From positions 1-64,000 of the forward strand of contig NZ_BAHC01000055.1 of the NCBI RefSeq assembly GCF_000298195.1: a stretch of 64,000 bases of DNA. Direction: 5' to 3'. Every line of letters begins with the position of its first letter. Within the stretch, counting starts at the first letter, position 1. The notes beneath the pieces were generated by a model, which was not told the DNA's origin, ran no database searches, and was given only the letters and a program-made list of their open reading frames with translations. Source of the stretch: Gordonia rhizosphera NBRC 16068 (lineage in GTDB: Bacteria > Actinomycetota > Actinomycetes > Mycobacteriales > Mycobacteriaceae). A program made the position numbers and the translations under genes. Below, piece after piece: positions 44,265-52,552 of this stretch.

Positions 44265-45335
44265 ATGTTCTTGATCGGGGTGATCGCAGCATGTCTCGCC
44301 GCCGTCGCCTACGGAATGTCGACGGTCCTGCGCGCGCTCGGGGCCCGTCGGGTGGCGATGACGGCCCGCGAGGAGGGCGAGGAGACCGAGCAGACCAATG
44401 CGGTGGGCGGGCCGTCGCTACGGTCCACGGTGTCCACCATCCTCGACCCGGCCTTCATCCTCGGCACCGTCATGGTGGTGCTGGGTTTCGCCGGCGGCGC
44501 CGTGGCCGCCCGGTTCCTGCCGCTGTTCCTGTCCCAGACGATCGTGTCGGCGAATCTCGTGGTCACCGCGCTGTTGGGCACCATCCTGCTCAACATCGCC
44601 CTGCACACCCGGGACTGGATCTCCATCTGGCTCGTCGTGTTGTCGCTGTGTCTGCTCGGCCTGTCGTCGGCGTATCACACCGGCGGCGGCGAGAGCGCGA
44701 CGTTCCACTGGGAACTGTTCGTCGCCACGCTCGGACTCAGCGGACTCGCCCTGATCTGTGTGTACCGCCTCGGCAGACATGCCGCGATCGCCGGTGGGGC
44801 GGCCGCCGGGCTGTTGTTCGGCATGATCGCGATCTCGGTGCGGATCCTCGACGGCGTCGATCCGTTCGAGCCCGTCGAACTGATCACCGACCCCGCAGCG
44901 TGGAGTATCGCGGTCGCCGGAGCCACCGGGTTCTTCGTCCAGACCGTCGCGTTGCAGGTCGGCGCGGTCAACGGCGTCACCGCGGTCCTCGTCGTCGGCG
45001 AGACCGCGGGCCCCAGCCTTGTCGGGGTGCTGTTTCTCGACGACACCGCGAAGCCGGGGCTCGGGTGGCTGGCGATCGTCGGCTTCGTCGGCGCGGTCAT
45101 CGGCGCCGTGCTGGTGGCCTGGTACGGCTCTGGCGACCCCGACCACTTCGGCGAGGCGCCGCCGCAGAAGGGCGGGTGGCGGCGGGGCCGTATGGAGGCG
45201 CCCGACGACACCCGCGCCATCGACACCGCGAGCTGGGGCAACGCCCTGTTCGGCCAGGCGGCCTGGGAGCGGCAGGCCCGGCACGAGCAGGAAGCGACCC
45301 CGAACAAACCGACCTCCGACCGGCGCGACCGCTGA
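44265..45335 (+). CDS. DMT-like integral membrane protein
   Basis: A 356-residue membrane protein with about 9 hydrophobic segments, in two related halves like EamA/DMT transporters: IGVIAACLAAVAYGMSTVLRALG at the start and GATGFFVQTVALQVGAVNG, then VVGETAGPSLVGVLFL in the second half, a typical EamA ending. The N-terminal half carries a charged insertion (EEGEETEQTN) and the last ~70 residues are a soluble Arg/Glu-rich tail. ATG at 44265 follows GGAGGTG by 7 bases. It is divergent from the ATP-grasp gene, so it could export or import that enzyme's product; this is inference. Confidence 0.75.
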   Translation: MFLIGVIAACLAAVAYGMSTVLRALGARRVAMTAREEGEETEQTNAVGGPSLRSTVSTILDPAFILGTVMVVLGFAGGAVAARFLPLFLSQTIVSANLVVTALLGTILLNIALHTRDWISIWLVVLSLCLLGLSSAYHTGGGESATFHWELFVATLGLSGLALICVYRLGRHAAIAGGAAAGLLFGMIAISVRILDGVDPFEPVELITDPAAWSIAVAGATGFFVQTVALQVGAVNGVTAVLVVGETAGPSLVGVLFLDDTAKPGLGWLAIVGFVGAVIGAVLVAWYGSGDPDHFGEAPPQKGGWRRGRMEAPDDTRAIDTASWGNALFGQAAWERQARHEQEATPNKPTSDRRDR

Positions 45336-45350
45336 GCCGGCCGGTCGCGG

Positions 45351-46223
45351 TCAGCGCTTCGTGCGGGTCCCCGGGAGAATCCCGGCGTCGATGATCGCCT
45401 TCACGTAGGGCCGGGTCCGATCGAGCAGATCGTCGGCGCCCGATCCCGACCACGCCGGCGCGCAGAGTGCGTCGGTATCCGCTTCGACGGCCCGGTACAG
45501 TTCGAGGCCCGCATCGGTCAGACGATGTCCTGAGTCGCCGTCGGTGACGAGTCCGCGGGCGGCGAGGCGCTGCACTGAGGCGTCCCACGCGTCGTCGGAC
45601 CAGCCACGGGTGATCTGGACCAGCTTACGGCCGAGAACCCGGCGACGGATCGTCGGGTCCGGTAGCTGCGCCTCGTGGAAGGTGACCGCGTCGAGGCCGT
45701 CGAGACCCCGGTTGACCAGCACGGCGATGTGGTTGTCACCACGCCACTCCCGCAGGATCGAGATGGCGTGCCACAACGCGAGATGCGGGTCGTCGGGGGC
45801 CGTGTCCGCGGCCCAGGCCGCCGCCAGCGGCCGACCGCCCAGCGGCAGATCCGCGGCGATCTCGGCATAGCGTTTGGCCAGCTCGATGATCTCCGGATTC
45901 TCGATCCGGTCGGCCAGGATCTGCCGCAACTGCTCGTCCAGCATGACGAAACGTCGTTCGGCGATCGTGTCGAGACCGACGCGGCAGGCGGCCGTCCAGG
46001 CCGCGGTGATCAGGTCCGGGGCGAAGTTGAAGAACGCGGAGGTGACCACGGTCGGGTGGCAGGGGCCCATCGGCGCGGCACGGGCGCCGACGTAGAACGC
46101 GCGCGCATCGAGTCCGGTGTCGGCCTGCGCCGCCCGCAGACCGGGGTTGAAGTAGACGAGAACGTGGAGTGGTTCGAGAGTTTCGTAGGCCTTGCGGGCG
46201 GTGCCGGCGGCGATCGAGGTCAT
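45351..46223 (-). CDS. SCO6745-like helical protein
   Basis: A 290-residue protein of the actinobacterial SCO6745 group: ARKAYETLEPLHVLVYFNP at the start, a central GARAAPMGPCHPTVVTSAFFNF, HAISILREWRGDNHIAVL, and a C-terminal winged-helix-like end (QRLAARGLVTDGDSGHRLTD). The function of the family is not known to me; the last domain suggests a DNA- or ligand-binding MarR-like fold. ATG at 46223 is chosen over one 14 codons upstream. It converges with the DMT-like gene and is divergent from the SnoaL-like gene. Confidence 0.75.
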   Translation of the reverse strand: MTSIAAGTARKAYETLEPLHVLVYFNPGLRAAQADTGLDARAFYVGARAAPMGPCHPTVVTSAFFNFAPDLITAAWTAACRVGLDTIAERRFVMLDEQLRQILADRIENPEIIELAKRYAEIAADLPLGGRPLAAAWAADTAPDDPHLALWHAISILREWRGDNHIAVLVNRGLDGLDAVTFHEAQLPDPTIRRRVLGRKLVQITRGWSDDAWDASVQRLAARGLVTDGDSGHRLTDAGLELYRAVEADTDALCAPAWSGSGADDLLDRTRPYVKAIIDAGILPGTRTKR

Positions 46224-46330
46224 GGGTTCACACTCGCGGGCAGTGCGCGGGTGTGTCAACCGCACCGGGAGATGGCTCGACGACGGGCGTTTCGACCCGC
46301 GACGATGCGCGAGCCGGTAGATGTGGACCC

Positions 46331-46789
46331 ATGAACGACCTCGAGGAGATCAAAACCCTCAAGTACCGGTATCTGCGCGCACTCGACACCAAGAACTGGG
46401 ACGCCTTCGCCGACACACTCACCGCCGACGTCACCGGCAACTACGGCGCGAGCCTGTCGTTCACCAACCGCGACGACCTCGTGGGGTTCATGCGCGCGTC
46501 GGTGGGTCCGGGGATCGTCACCGAACACCGCGTCGGGCACCCGGAGATCACCGTCGACGACGACACCGCCGCCGGGCGCTGGTATCTGCAGGACCGCGTG
46601 ATCGCGCCGGAGTTCTCCTTCATGCTCTTCGGGGCGGCGTTCTACACCGACCGCTACCGACGCACCGCCGACGGCTGGCGGATCAGCGCCACCGGCTACG
46701 ACCGCACCTACGAGGCGAAACTCAGCCTCGATGACCTGCCGAGTTTCGCGCTCGACGTGGGGCCGGCCATCCTGACCGAGGAGCCGTGA
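46331..46789 (+). CDS. SnoaL-like / NTF2-fold protein
   Basis: A 152-residue small protein with the cone-shaped NTF2 fold: EEIKTLKYRYLRALDTKNWDAF at the N-terminal helix, HRVGHPEITVDDDTAAGRWY strand pair and RTADGWRISATGYDRTY at the C-terminal sheet. Members isomerise, cyclise or dehydrate small ring compounds, or simply bind ligands. Its TGA overlaps the ATG of the phosphoribosyltransferase gene as TGATG, so they are co-translated, although no common pathway is obvious. Confidence 0.82.
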   Translation: MNDLEEIKTLKYRYLRALDTKNWDAFADTLTADVTGNYGASLSFTNRDDLVGFMRASVGPGIVTEHRVGHPEITVDDDTAAGRWYLQDRVIAPEFSFMLFGAAFYTDRYRRTADGWRISATGYDRTYEAKLSLDDLPSFALDVGPAILTEEP

Positions 46790-47463
46790 TGAGACACCAT
46801 CCACAGGACTTCGAGAATCGTCGCACGGCCGGCATCGCGCTGGCCGCCGAATTACGCGCGCTGCCCCTGATCACCGACGGTGAGACCCCGGTGGCGGACC
46901 GCGTCCTGGTCCTCGGCCTCGCCCGCGGCGGTGTCCCCGTCGCCCGCGAGGTCGCCGAGGTCCTCGGAGCGCCGCTCGACGCGCTGGTGGTCCGCAAGAT
47001 CGGTGCACCCGGACAGCCCGAGTTCGCGATGGGTGCGCTCGCGGCCGGGGAGGTCGTCGTCAACGACGACATGCCACACCGGCTCGGCGTCTCCCCGGAG
47101 CGATTCCAGCAGATCGCCGATCGTGAGGAGCAGGTCCGCGCCGCACGAGAGGCCCGCTATCGAGAAGGGCGTGAGCCGGTCCCGATCGCCGGCCGCACGG
47201 TCGTCCTCGTCGATGACGGGATGGCCACCGGTTCGACGATGGCGGTGGCGGTGCGCGCGGCGCATGCAGCCGGTGCCGCGGCCATCGTGGTCGCGGTACC
47301 CACCGCCCCCGCCGACACGCTGAGCCGGTTCGCAGACGACCCCGCGGTCGACGCGGTCGTCTGCGTGATCACGCCGGAGCCCTTCCACGCGGTCGGCCTG
47401 TACTACCGCGATTTCCGGCAGGTCGACGACGAGGAGGTCGTCAGGTGCCTGCGTTCGACCTGA
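46789..47463 (+). CDS. Phosphoribosyltransferase-domain protein
   Basis: A 224-residue protein of the type I phosphoribosyltransferase fold. PRPP-binding loop VVLVDDGMATGSTMAVAV is at about 138-155, and the N-terminal part has RVLVLGLARGGVPVAREVAEVLGAPLDALVVRKIG. Similar 'erythromycin esterase-linked' phosphoribosyltransferases are common in actinobacteria with unknown base specificity. GTG three bases upstream could also start. It ends overlapping the opposite-strand LuxR gene by 23 bases. Confidence 0.83.
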   Translation: MRHHPQDFENRRTAGIALAAELRALPLITDGETPVADRVLVLGLARGGVPVAREVAEVLGAPLDALVVRKIGAPGQPEFAMGALAAGEVVVNDDMPHRLGVSPERFQQIADREEQVRAAREARYREGREPVPIAGRTVVLVDDGMATGSTMAVAVRAAHAAGAAAIVVAVPTAPADTLSRFADDPAVDAVVCVITPEPFHAVGLYYRDFRQVDDEEVVRCLRST

Positions 47464-50053
47464 GCAGCAATGCCGCGAGCTCGGCGCGGTCGGCGACGTC
47501 GAGTTTGGTGCACGCCCGGTAGATGTGGCCCTCGACGGTCCGCACCGAGACCGTCAACCGCTCGGCGATCTCCTTGTTCGACAGGCCTGCGGCCACCAGG
47601 TTCGCGATCTCACGCTCCCGTGTCGTCAACGGAAGTGGTTGCGCCGCCTCGACCAGTGCCGGGGTCTGCAGCCCACCGCACTGCGCCGCGAGACGATTCG
47701 CGAGAGCGGCCGATGCCACCGTCGCCGAGCGACTCTCCGCGGCCTCATGCAGCAGGCTGGCCTGCGCCGCCGAGTCGGCGGCCGACAAGAGGTAGCCGAG
47801 CCGCTCGAATTCGCCGGCGCACAAGTCGAGTTCGACCCCGTCTCCGACCTCGAGGGCTCGGGCGTGGCGGGCGTAGAGCCCCGCCAGCGGTCCGTCGATC
47901 TGCGCAGCCAGTTCGGACAGCCGCTCTGCCACCGAGGCATCGGAGAACCGGGCTGCCGTGTGCAGCGCCTCGGCCTCGATCGCGAACTGCCCCGAGTCTC
48001 GGGCCTCTGCGGCCGCCGCCAGCGCCGTCTGCACGGCCACCGACACTGTGCCGGAGGCCGCCTCCTGCCACGACCGCGCGATGGTGAGCATGGGACCGAA
48101 GACCGCGATGTGACGTCCGAACCGGGCCTGCGCCTTGCGCAGCGCGCGTTCGGCCGGTGCGGTGCGTCCGGTGGCGGACAGCGCCTGCACCAGGTAGACG
48201 CGGGCCGGATAGTTCCACGATTCCGCGGCACGACCACTGTCCAGAGACGCCAGCGTCTGCTGCATGCGGCGGGCGACCGCTGCACTGTCACCGTGGGCGA
48301 GTTCCACCACGGAGACGAGGATCCCGGCCATCCCCCATCCCAGATACTGACCGACGTTGGAGAACTCCACGTAGCGGTCGGCACGCACCCCGGCTTCATC
48401 GAGCTGCCCGGTGAGGGTGAGTGCGAGGATCTCACCCAGGCCGGCAGGGAACCGGAGCAGCCCGTCGGTGGACTGCTCCGCGACACGTGCCCGAGCCGCC
48501 AGCGCGGCGACCTCGTACCCTCGTCCGCACACCGCCCGTGACAGGGTGCCGCCAAAGACCGCCCATTCGACGGCCCAGGGCGACGGATGCGGCGATTCGA
48601 GCACCTCGTCGGAAAGCGTGATCGCGTCCTGGACGCGGTTGTCGAAGATGGCGCGGACCGACGCGAAGCCCTTGACGACGAGTGCGAGGGTGGGGTCGCT
48701 GATCTTCTCCTGCAGCATCGCGAGGACGTCGTCGGCCCGATCTGCGTCCCCGAGCGCCCACAACAGCGTGGCGAATCGCATTCCGCCCCAGAGGACCAGT
48801 TCCAGCTCGGTCAGATCGGCGGGAGAGAACGCGGTCAACACGGCATCGGCCTCGTCCGCGTTCCCCTGCCACATCAGCGACCGCGCCAGCGGTTCGGCGG
48901 CCGCCAGACCGCCCGTTCCCTCCGCGACGGCCGCGCGCGCGAACCGTTCCCCGAGCGGGGCATTCGCGAATGCGAGGGCGTCCCGGGCCGCCGCACTCAT
49001 CAACGCCGAATCCACCGCGACATCGCTCTCCAGCGCGAGGTCAGCGAGCCGGATGCGTTCCGCGGGGGTATCGGTGCCCTGCGCCTGCAGCGCTTTCACC
49101 AGCCGCCCACGCAGGCGCCGCGACGACGCGAGGCCGAGCCGGTGGCGGATGACCTCACCGAACAACGGGTGGTTGTAGCGGACGTTCAACCGCCGGCCGT
49201 CCCGGACGATGCGGACCAGACCGGCGATCTCGGCAGCCTCCACCGCCTCCTCACCGGCGAGGTCGGCGAGGATGTCGATGTCGAGGGGTTCACACAGCGC
49301 CAAGTACTTCAGCACCGTCAGCACTGCGTCGTCGAGTTGCTCGATACGGCTCTCGAGCAGCGATGCGAGCTCGGAGGTGATGGCTGCCCGACCGCGCAAC
49401 TGCCATACCCCGTTGACCTGGCGCAACGTCTCGGCCTGACGGGCGCCCTCCACCAGATGACGCAGGAACAGGGCGTTGCCGCCGGAGGCCTCCCACATCA
49501 GATCCGCCGACAGGCCTTCGAGCTGACCGCCGAGCACCGTCTCGATGAGTTCGACGCTCTGCTGTTTCGTGAACGGCGACAACGTGAGCCGGGTGAGGTG
49601 GTTGTCCTTCCACAGGGAGGTCACCGCGTCCGGGACCGTCTCGCCGCTGCGCACGGTCGCGACGATGTGCACCGCCCGGTCGATGGCGAGCTGATGCAGC
49701 AGGGTGGCCGAGAGCTCGTCGAGCAGGTGGGCGTCGTCGACACCGATGACGATGTCGCCCTCCGCGAGCAGGGATTCCCGAGCCGCCGCGAGGTAGGTCA
49801 CCGGATCGCTCGTCGTCGCCGAGCCGACCAGATGCGCGAAGACACCGAGCGGGATGCTGCGGGCGGATTCGGTACCCGCGACCCAACGGACCCCGCCGTG
49901 CAGGCCCGCGGTCACATGGCGCGCCAGCGTCGTCTTGCCCACACCCGAATCACCGGTCAGGACAACGCCGCACGCCGCCGTCTCGCCGCGCAGGGTGGCC
50001 GCGATGATGCGGAACTCCTCCTCGCGCTCGACCAGAGGCCAGTTGGTGGACAT
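47441..50053 (-). CDS. LAL-type LuxR regulator with N-terminal ATPase
   Basis: An 870-residue transcription regulator. Walker A GDSGVGKT is at 34-41, and the Walker B hydrophobic run IVIGVDD is at 101-107, forming an AAA/STAND ATPase in the first ~330 residues. A helical TPR-like middle (about 340-790) follows, and the last 60 residues are a LuxR helix-turn-helix: LTTREREIANLVAAGLSNKEI and VSVRTVEGHIYRACTKLDV. ATP-dependent LAL activators often control catabolic or secondary-metabolite genes. It faces the phosphoribosyltransferase gene at its end and the ABC exporter at its start. Confidence 0.91.
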   Translation of the reverse strand: MSTNWPLVEREEEFRIIAATLRGETAACGVVLTGDSGVGKTTLARHVTAGLHGGVRWVAGTESARSIPLGVFAHLVGSATTSDPVTYLAAARESLLAEGDIVIGVDDAHLLDELSATLLHQLAIDRAVHIVATVRSGETVPDAVTSLWKDNHLTRLTLSPFTKQQSVELIETVLGGQLEGLSADLMWEASGGNALFLRHLVEGARQAETLRQVNGVWQLRGRAAITSELASLLESRIEQLDDAVLTVLKYLALCEPLDIDILADLAGEEAVEAAEIAGLVRIVRDGRRLNVRYNHPLFGEVIRHRLGLASSRRLRGRLVKALQAQGTDTPAERIRLADLALESDVAVDSALMSAAARDALAFANAPLGERFARAAVAEGTGGLAAAEPLARSLMWQGNADEADAVLTAFSPADLTELELVLWGGMRFATLLWALGDADRADDVLAMLQEKISDPTLALVVKGFASVRAIFDNRVQDAITLSDEVLESPHPSPWAVEWAVFGGTLSRAVCGRGYEVAALAARARVAEQSTDGLLRFPAGLGEILALTLTGQLDEAGVRADRYVEFSNVGQYLGWGMAGILVSVVELAHGDSAAVARRMQQTLASLDSGRAAESWNYPARVYLVQALSATGRTAPAERALRKAQARFGRHIAVFGPMLTIARSWQEAASGTVSVAVQTALAAAAEARDSGQFAIEAEALHTAARFSDASVAERLSELAAQIDGPLAGLYARHARALEVGDGVELDLCAGEFERLGYLLSAADSAAQASLLHEAAESRSATVASAALANRLAAQCGGLQTPALVEAAQPLPLTTREREIANLVAAGLSNKEIAERLTVSVRTVEGHIYRACTKLDVADRAELAALLLRSNAGT

Positions 50054-50144
50054 GGAAGGATTTTAGTACCCCGATGTGAACGGGGGCATTACCCTGACCG
50101 CGCTACGCCGCATCCCACCGCACGGCGGATGTTCGCCGTCGGCG

Positions 50145-50895
50145 TCACGCATCGCGACGCTCGGTCACCACGATCCCGAAGCCCAGGATCGCGGCGGCGA
50201 AGAGCGCGAAATAGACCAGCGAACCATAGGCATTCCAGTGGTAGGACGCGACGCCGGTGGTGTCGTTGAGGAATCGGCTGCCGTTGGCGAACGGCAGGAA
50301 CGGCGCGACGTGCGGGCCGACCTTGGGCAGGATCGACAGGATCGATTCGACCGCCAGATTCCAGATCAGCACGATGACGATCGCACCGGCGGTGTGCCGG
50401 ACGATCCGCCCCGACCCCGAGCCCGATGACGACATAGAGCACGGCGAGCACCGGTGTACCCCAGATCTGCCGCCACACCCCGGGATCGGTGAGGTCGATG
50501 CCGGTGCCCGCTCCACCCATCAGCCGGACCACCGCCAGGGCGACCAGACTCAGGATCAGGGTCACCGCGAACGCGAGCCCACCGAATACTGCGGCCTTGG
50601 CCGCCAGCACCGTCGACCGGTTCGGCACCGCCTGGAAGGTGGTCCGGATGGTGCCGAAGCGGTATTCGCTCGTCACCGCGAGCACCGCCATGATCATCAG
50701 GACCAGCACCCCGAACGCGTTGATCCCCACGAGCGCGCTCCACGCCGCCTCTCCGGGCGACGTGGCGATCGGTCCGGTGACCGAGCCGATTACCAGTGCG
50801 ACGCCGAGCGCGAGGACGACGACGATCGCGACACACCAGTAGGGCGAGCGGGTGGACATCAGCTTGATGCGCTCGGCGTTCATCGCCGTGATCAT
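50145..50895 (-). pseudogene. ABC-2 type permease, frameshifted
   Basis: A membrane permease of an ABC exporter, about 250 residues if repaired, with about 6 hydrophobic segments. From ATG at 50895 the frame reads MNAERIKLMSTRSPYWC, a typical ABC-2 start, to YVVIGLGVGA. The rest of the protein (RHTAGAIVIVLIWNLAVES and FALFAAAILGFGIVVTERRDA) continues in the -1 frame to a stop at 50145. One surplus base in the G-run at about 50406-50412 explains the break. The ATG overlaps the stop of the ATPase gene as ATGA. Either a recent mutation or a sequencing error; both halves are otherwise intact. Confidence 0.82.
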
Positions 50896-51839
50896 CGCGG
50901 CCCTCCCGCGATCTGCGGCGGATGATCTGTCCCGCCGTGATACTGGACCGCACCCGCGGTCATCGCCATGAACACTTCCTCCAAAGACGCACCGGTGGAG
51001 GCCAGTTCGTGTAGCGCGATGCCGGCCCAGGCGGCGAGGTCACCGACGTGTTCGGTCGTCGTATCGGCGACCGACAGGAACGGCCTGCCGTCGGGCCCGA
51101 TGTTCGGGGTGACCGCCAGGCCCGCCTCGGCGAGTACCCGGTGCAGCTCGGGCAGCCGGGGGCTGCGGACCCGGACGCTGCTCGACGCGTGGCCGGTGAA
51201 CTCGGTGACCGAGCAGTCCGCGATGAGGCGACCCTGCCCGATCACGACGAGATGGTCGGCGGTCACCGACATCTCGTTCAGCAGATGGCTCGATACGAGG
51301 ACGGTGCGGCCCTCGGCGGCAAGGTGACGCATGAATCCCCGGATCCAGACGATGCCCTCGGGGTCGAGGCCGTTGACCGGTTCGTCGAACAGGAAGGTGT
51401 GCGGATCGCCGAGGAGCGCGCCGGCCAGGCCGAGTCGCTGCGACATGCCGAGCGAGAAGCCGCCCGCCCGCTTCGTCGCCACCGTCGAGAGCCCCACGAG
51501 GTCGAGGACCTCGTCGACCCGCCGCTTGGGGATACCGTTGGACGCCGCCATCCAGCGCAGGTGGGAACGGGCACTGCGATTGGGGTGCACCCACCGCGCA
51601 TCGAGCAGCGCGCCCACCTGCCGCAGTGGGTGATCGAGGTCCCGATACGGCCGTCCGTTGATCGTCGCGGTGCCCGCGGTGGGGCGGTCGAGTCCCAGGA
51701 TCACGCGCATCGTCGTGGATTTGCCCGCACCGTTGGGCCCGAGGAAGCCGGTCACCACACCGGGGCGCACCTCGAAGGTGAGGTTGTCGACGGCACGGAC
51801 CTGGCCGAAGACCTTCGTGAGGTTCTCGACTCGCAACAT
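50892..51839 (-). CDS. ABC exporter ATP-binding protein
   Basis: A 315-residue ABC ATPase. Walker A is GPNGAGKSTTMRVILG, the signature is FSLGMSQRLGLAGALLG, and Walker B is TFLFDEPVNGLD, followed by SSHLLNEMSVTADH (switch His). The C-terminal ~90 residues form the extra domain typical of DrrA/BcrA-type exporters. Its single permease partner overlaps by 4 bases but is frameshifted. Divergent from a small protein gene at 51891; a tandem 19-base repeat sits in the gap. Confidence 0.9.
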   Translation of the reverse strand: MLRVENLTKVFGQVRAVDNLTFEVRPGVVTGFLGPNGAGKSTTMRVILGLDRPTAGTATINGRPYRDLDHPLRQVGALLDARWVHPNRSARSHLRWMAASNGIPKRRVDEVLDLVGLSTVATKRAGGFSLGMSQRLGLAGALLGDPHTFLFDEPVNGLDPEGIVWIRGFMRHLAAEGRTVLVSSHLLNEMSVTADHLVVIGQGRLIADCSVTEFTGHASSSVRVRSPRLPELHRVLAEAGLAVTPNIGPDGRPFLSVADTTTEHVGDLAAWAGIALHELASTGASLEEVFMAMTAGAVQYHGGTDHPPQIAGGPR

Positions 51840-51850
51840 GACTCGACCTT

Positions 51851-51881
51851 AGTGAACTCGCGAGACCTCAGTGAACTCGCG
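51851..51881. repeat. Two direct copies of AGTGAACTCGCG in the divergent gap
   Basis: AGTGAACTCGCG occurs at 51851-51862 and 51870-51881, a 19-base period (about two helical turns), between the ABC ATPase start (51839) and the small protein start (51891 or 51900). Placement and spacing suit tandem binding sites for a regulator acting on one face of the DNA. Confidence 0.6.
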
Positions 51882-51890
51882 CGACGTACC

Positions 51891-52187
51891 GTGGATCGTG
51901 TGTCTGTCACCCTTGCCGTGCTGCTGTGGTCGGTCGACGACCGAGAGTCTCAACTGCACCACTACGAGGACGATGTGCTGCGGCTCGTCGCCGAGCATCG
52001 AGGTCGGGTCCTGACACGTGTGCGCAACATCGACGCCGCAGACCACCCCACAGAAACCCAGGTCATCGAGTTCACAGACCAGTCCGCGTTCGACGCCTAC
52101 ATGACCGATCCGCGCCGGGTGGCGATGGCGTATCGCCGCGACGCATGTGTCGCCCGCACCGAGGTCTGGCGAGTCGATTCCGTCTGA
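51891..52187 (+). CDS. Small dimeric alpha-beta barrel (DUF1330-like) protein
   Basis: A 98-residue protein (95 if it starts at the GTG at 51900). The pattern of strand-helix-strand-helix with LAVLLWSVDDRESQL, an HHYEDDVLRLVAEHRGRVL helix and ETQVIEFTDQSAFDAYMTDP fits the ferredoxin-like DUF1330/ABM fold of dimeric alpha-beta barrels. Neither GTG has a strong ribosome site. It is divergent from the ABC ATPase. Role unknown; the family call is tentative. Confidence 0.6.
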   Translation: MDRVSVTLAVLLWSVDDRESQLHHYEDDVLRLVAEHRGRVLTRVRNIDAADHPTETQVIEFTDQSAFDAYMTDPRRVAMAYRRDACVARTEVWRVDSV

Positions 52188-52551
52188 GGAACGAGCGGTA
52201 TCTCCCGCGCTCGCTGGTCGGGGGCGCCCTATGAGCGCAACGGACCCTGTAGACGTCGCATCACCGGGCCGCCATCGACACCGGCGTGTGGGTACCCCGC
52301 TCACGCGCGGAGTTCGGGGCCGGCCTCCCTCTCAACGCTGGGCGACGCGGCGGCTGGGCGAGCCCGCCGGCTGTGACTCCGGCGGGCCCACCGGGCCGCC
52401 ACCTTCTTTCACACTGTGGAGTTTTCAAGGAACGTGCGTCCGGGGAGTTCCCGGGTGGCTGGTCAGGTGATTCGAAAGATGCTGCCGGTCAGGTGTGCTC
52501 GGTCATGCTCGGGCAGGGCCTGGGATCAGGGCCTGGGATCAGGGCCTGGGG
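52188..52551. other. 364-base non-coding stretch next to the HNH gene
   Basis: No open frame here has convincing coding character. It holds GGAGTTTTCAAGGAACG (near 52418), a short motif less GC-rich than its surroundings, and at its right end a 13-base tandem repeat (separate entry). It lies between converging genes (small barrel protein and HNH gene). It may be the edge of a mobile 13E12-type unit, but no inverted terminal repeats were recognised. Confidence 0.55.
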
Positions 52552-52552
52552 T
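52514..52552. repeat. Three tandem copies of CAGGGCCTGGGAT
   Basis: Copies at 52514-52526, 52527-52539 and 52540-52552 (last one ends GGGGT). The 13-base unit contains CAGG-G-CCTG, a small palindrome, so the array can fold on either strand. It lies immediately beyond the stop codon of the HNH gene and may act as its transcription end or reflect replication slippage. Confidence 0.8.

Noticed and set aside
50400-50420. Programmed ribosomal frameshift in the ABC permease
   Set aside because: The G-rich run lacks a recognised slippery heptamer and this permease family is not known to use frameshifting, so a mutation or sequence error is simpler.
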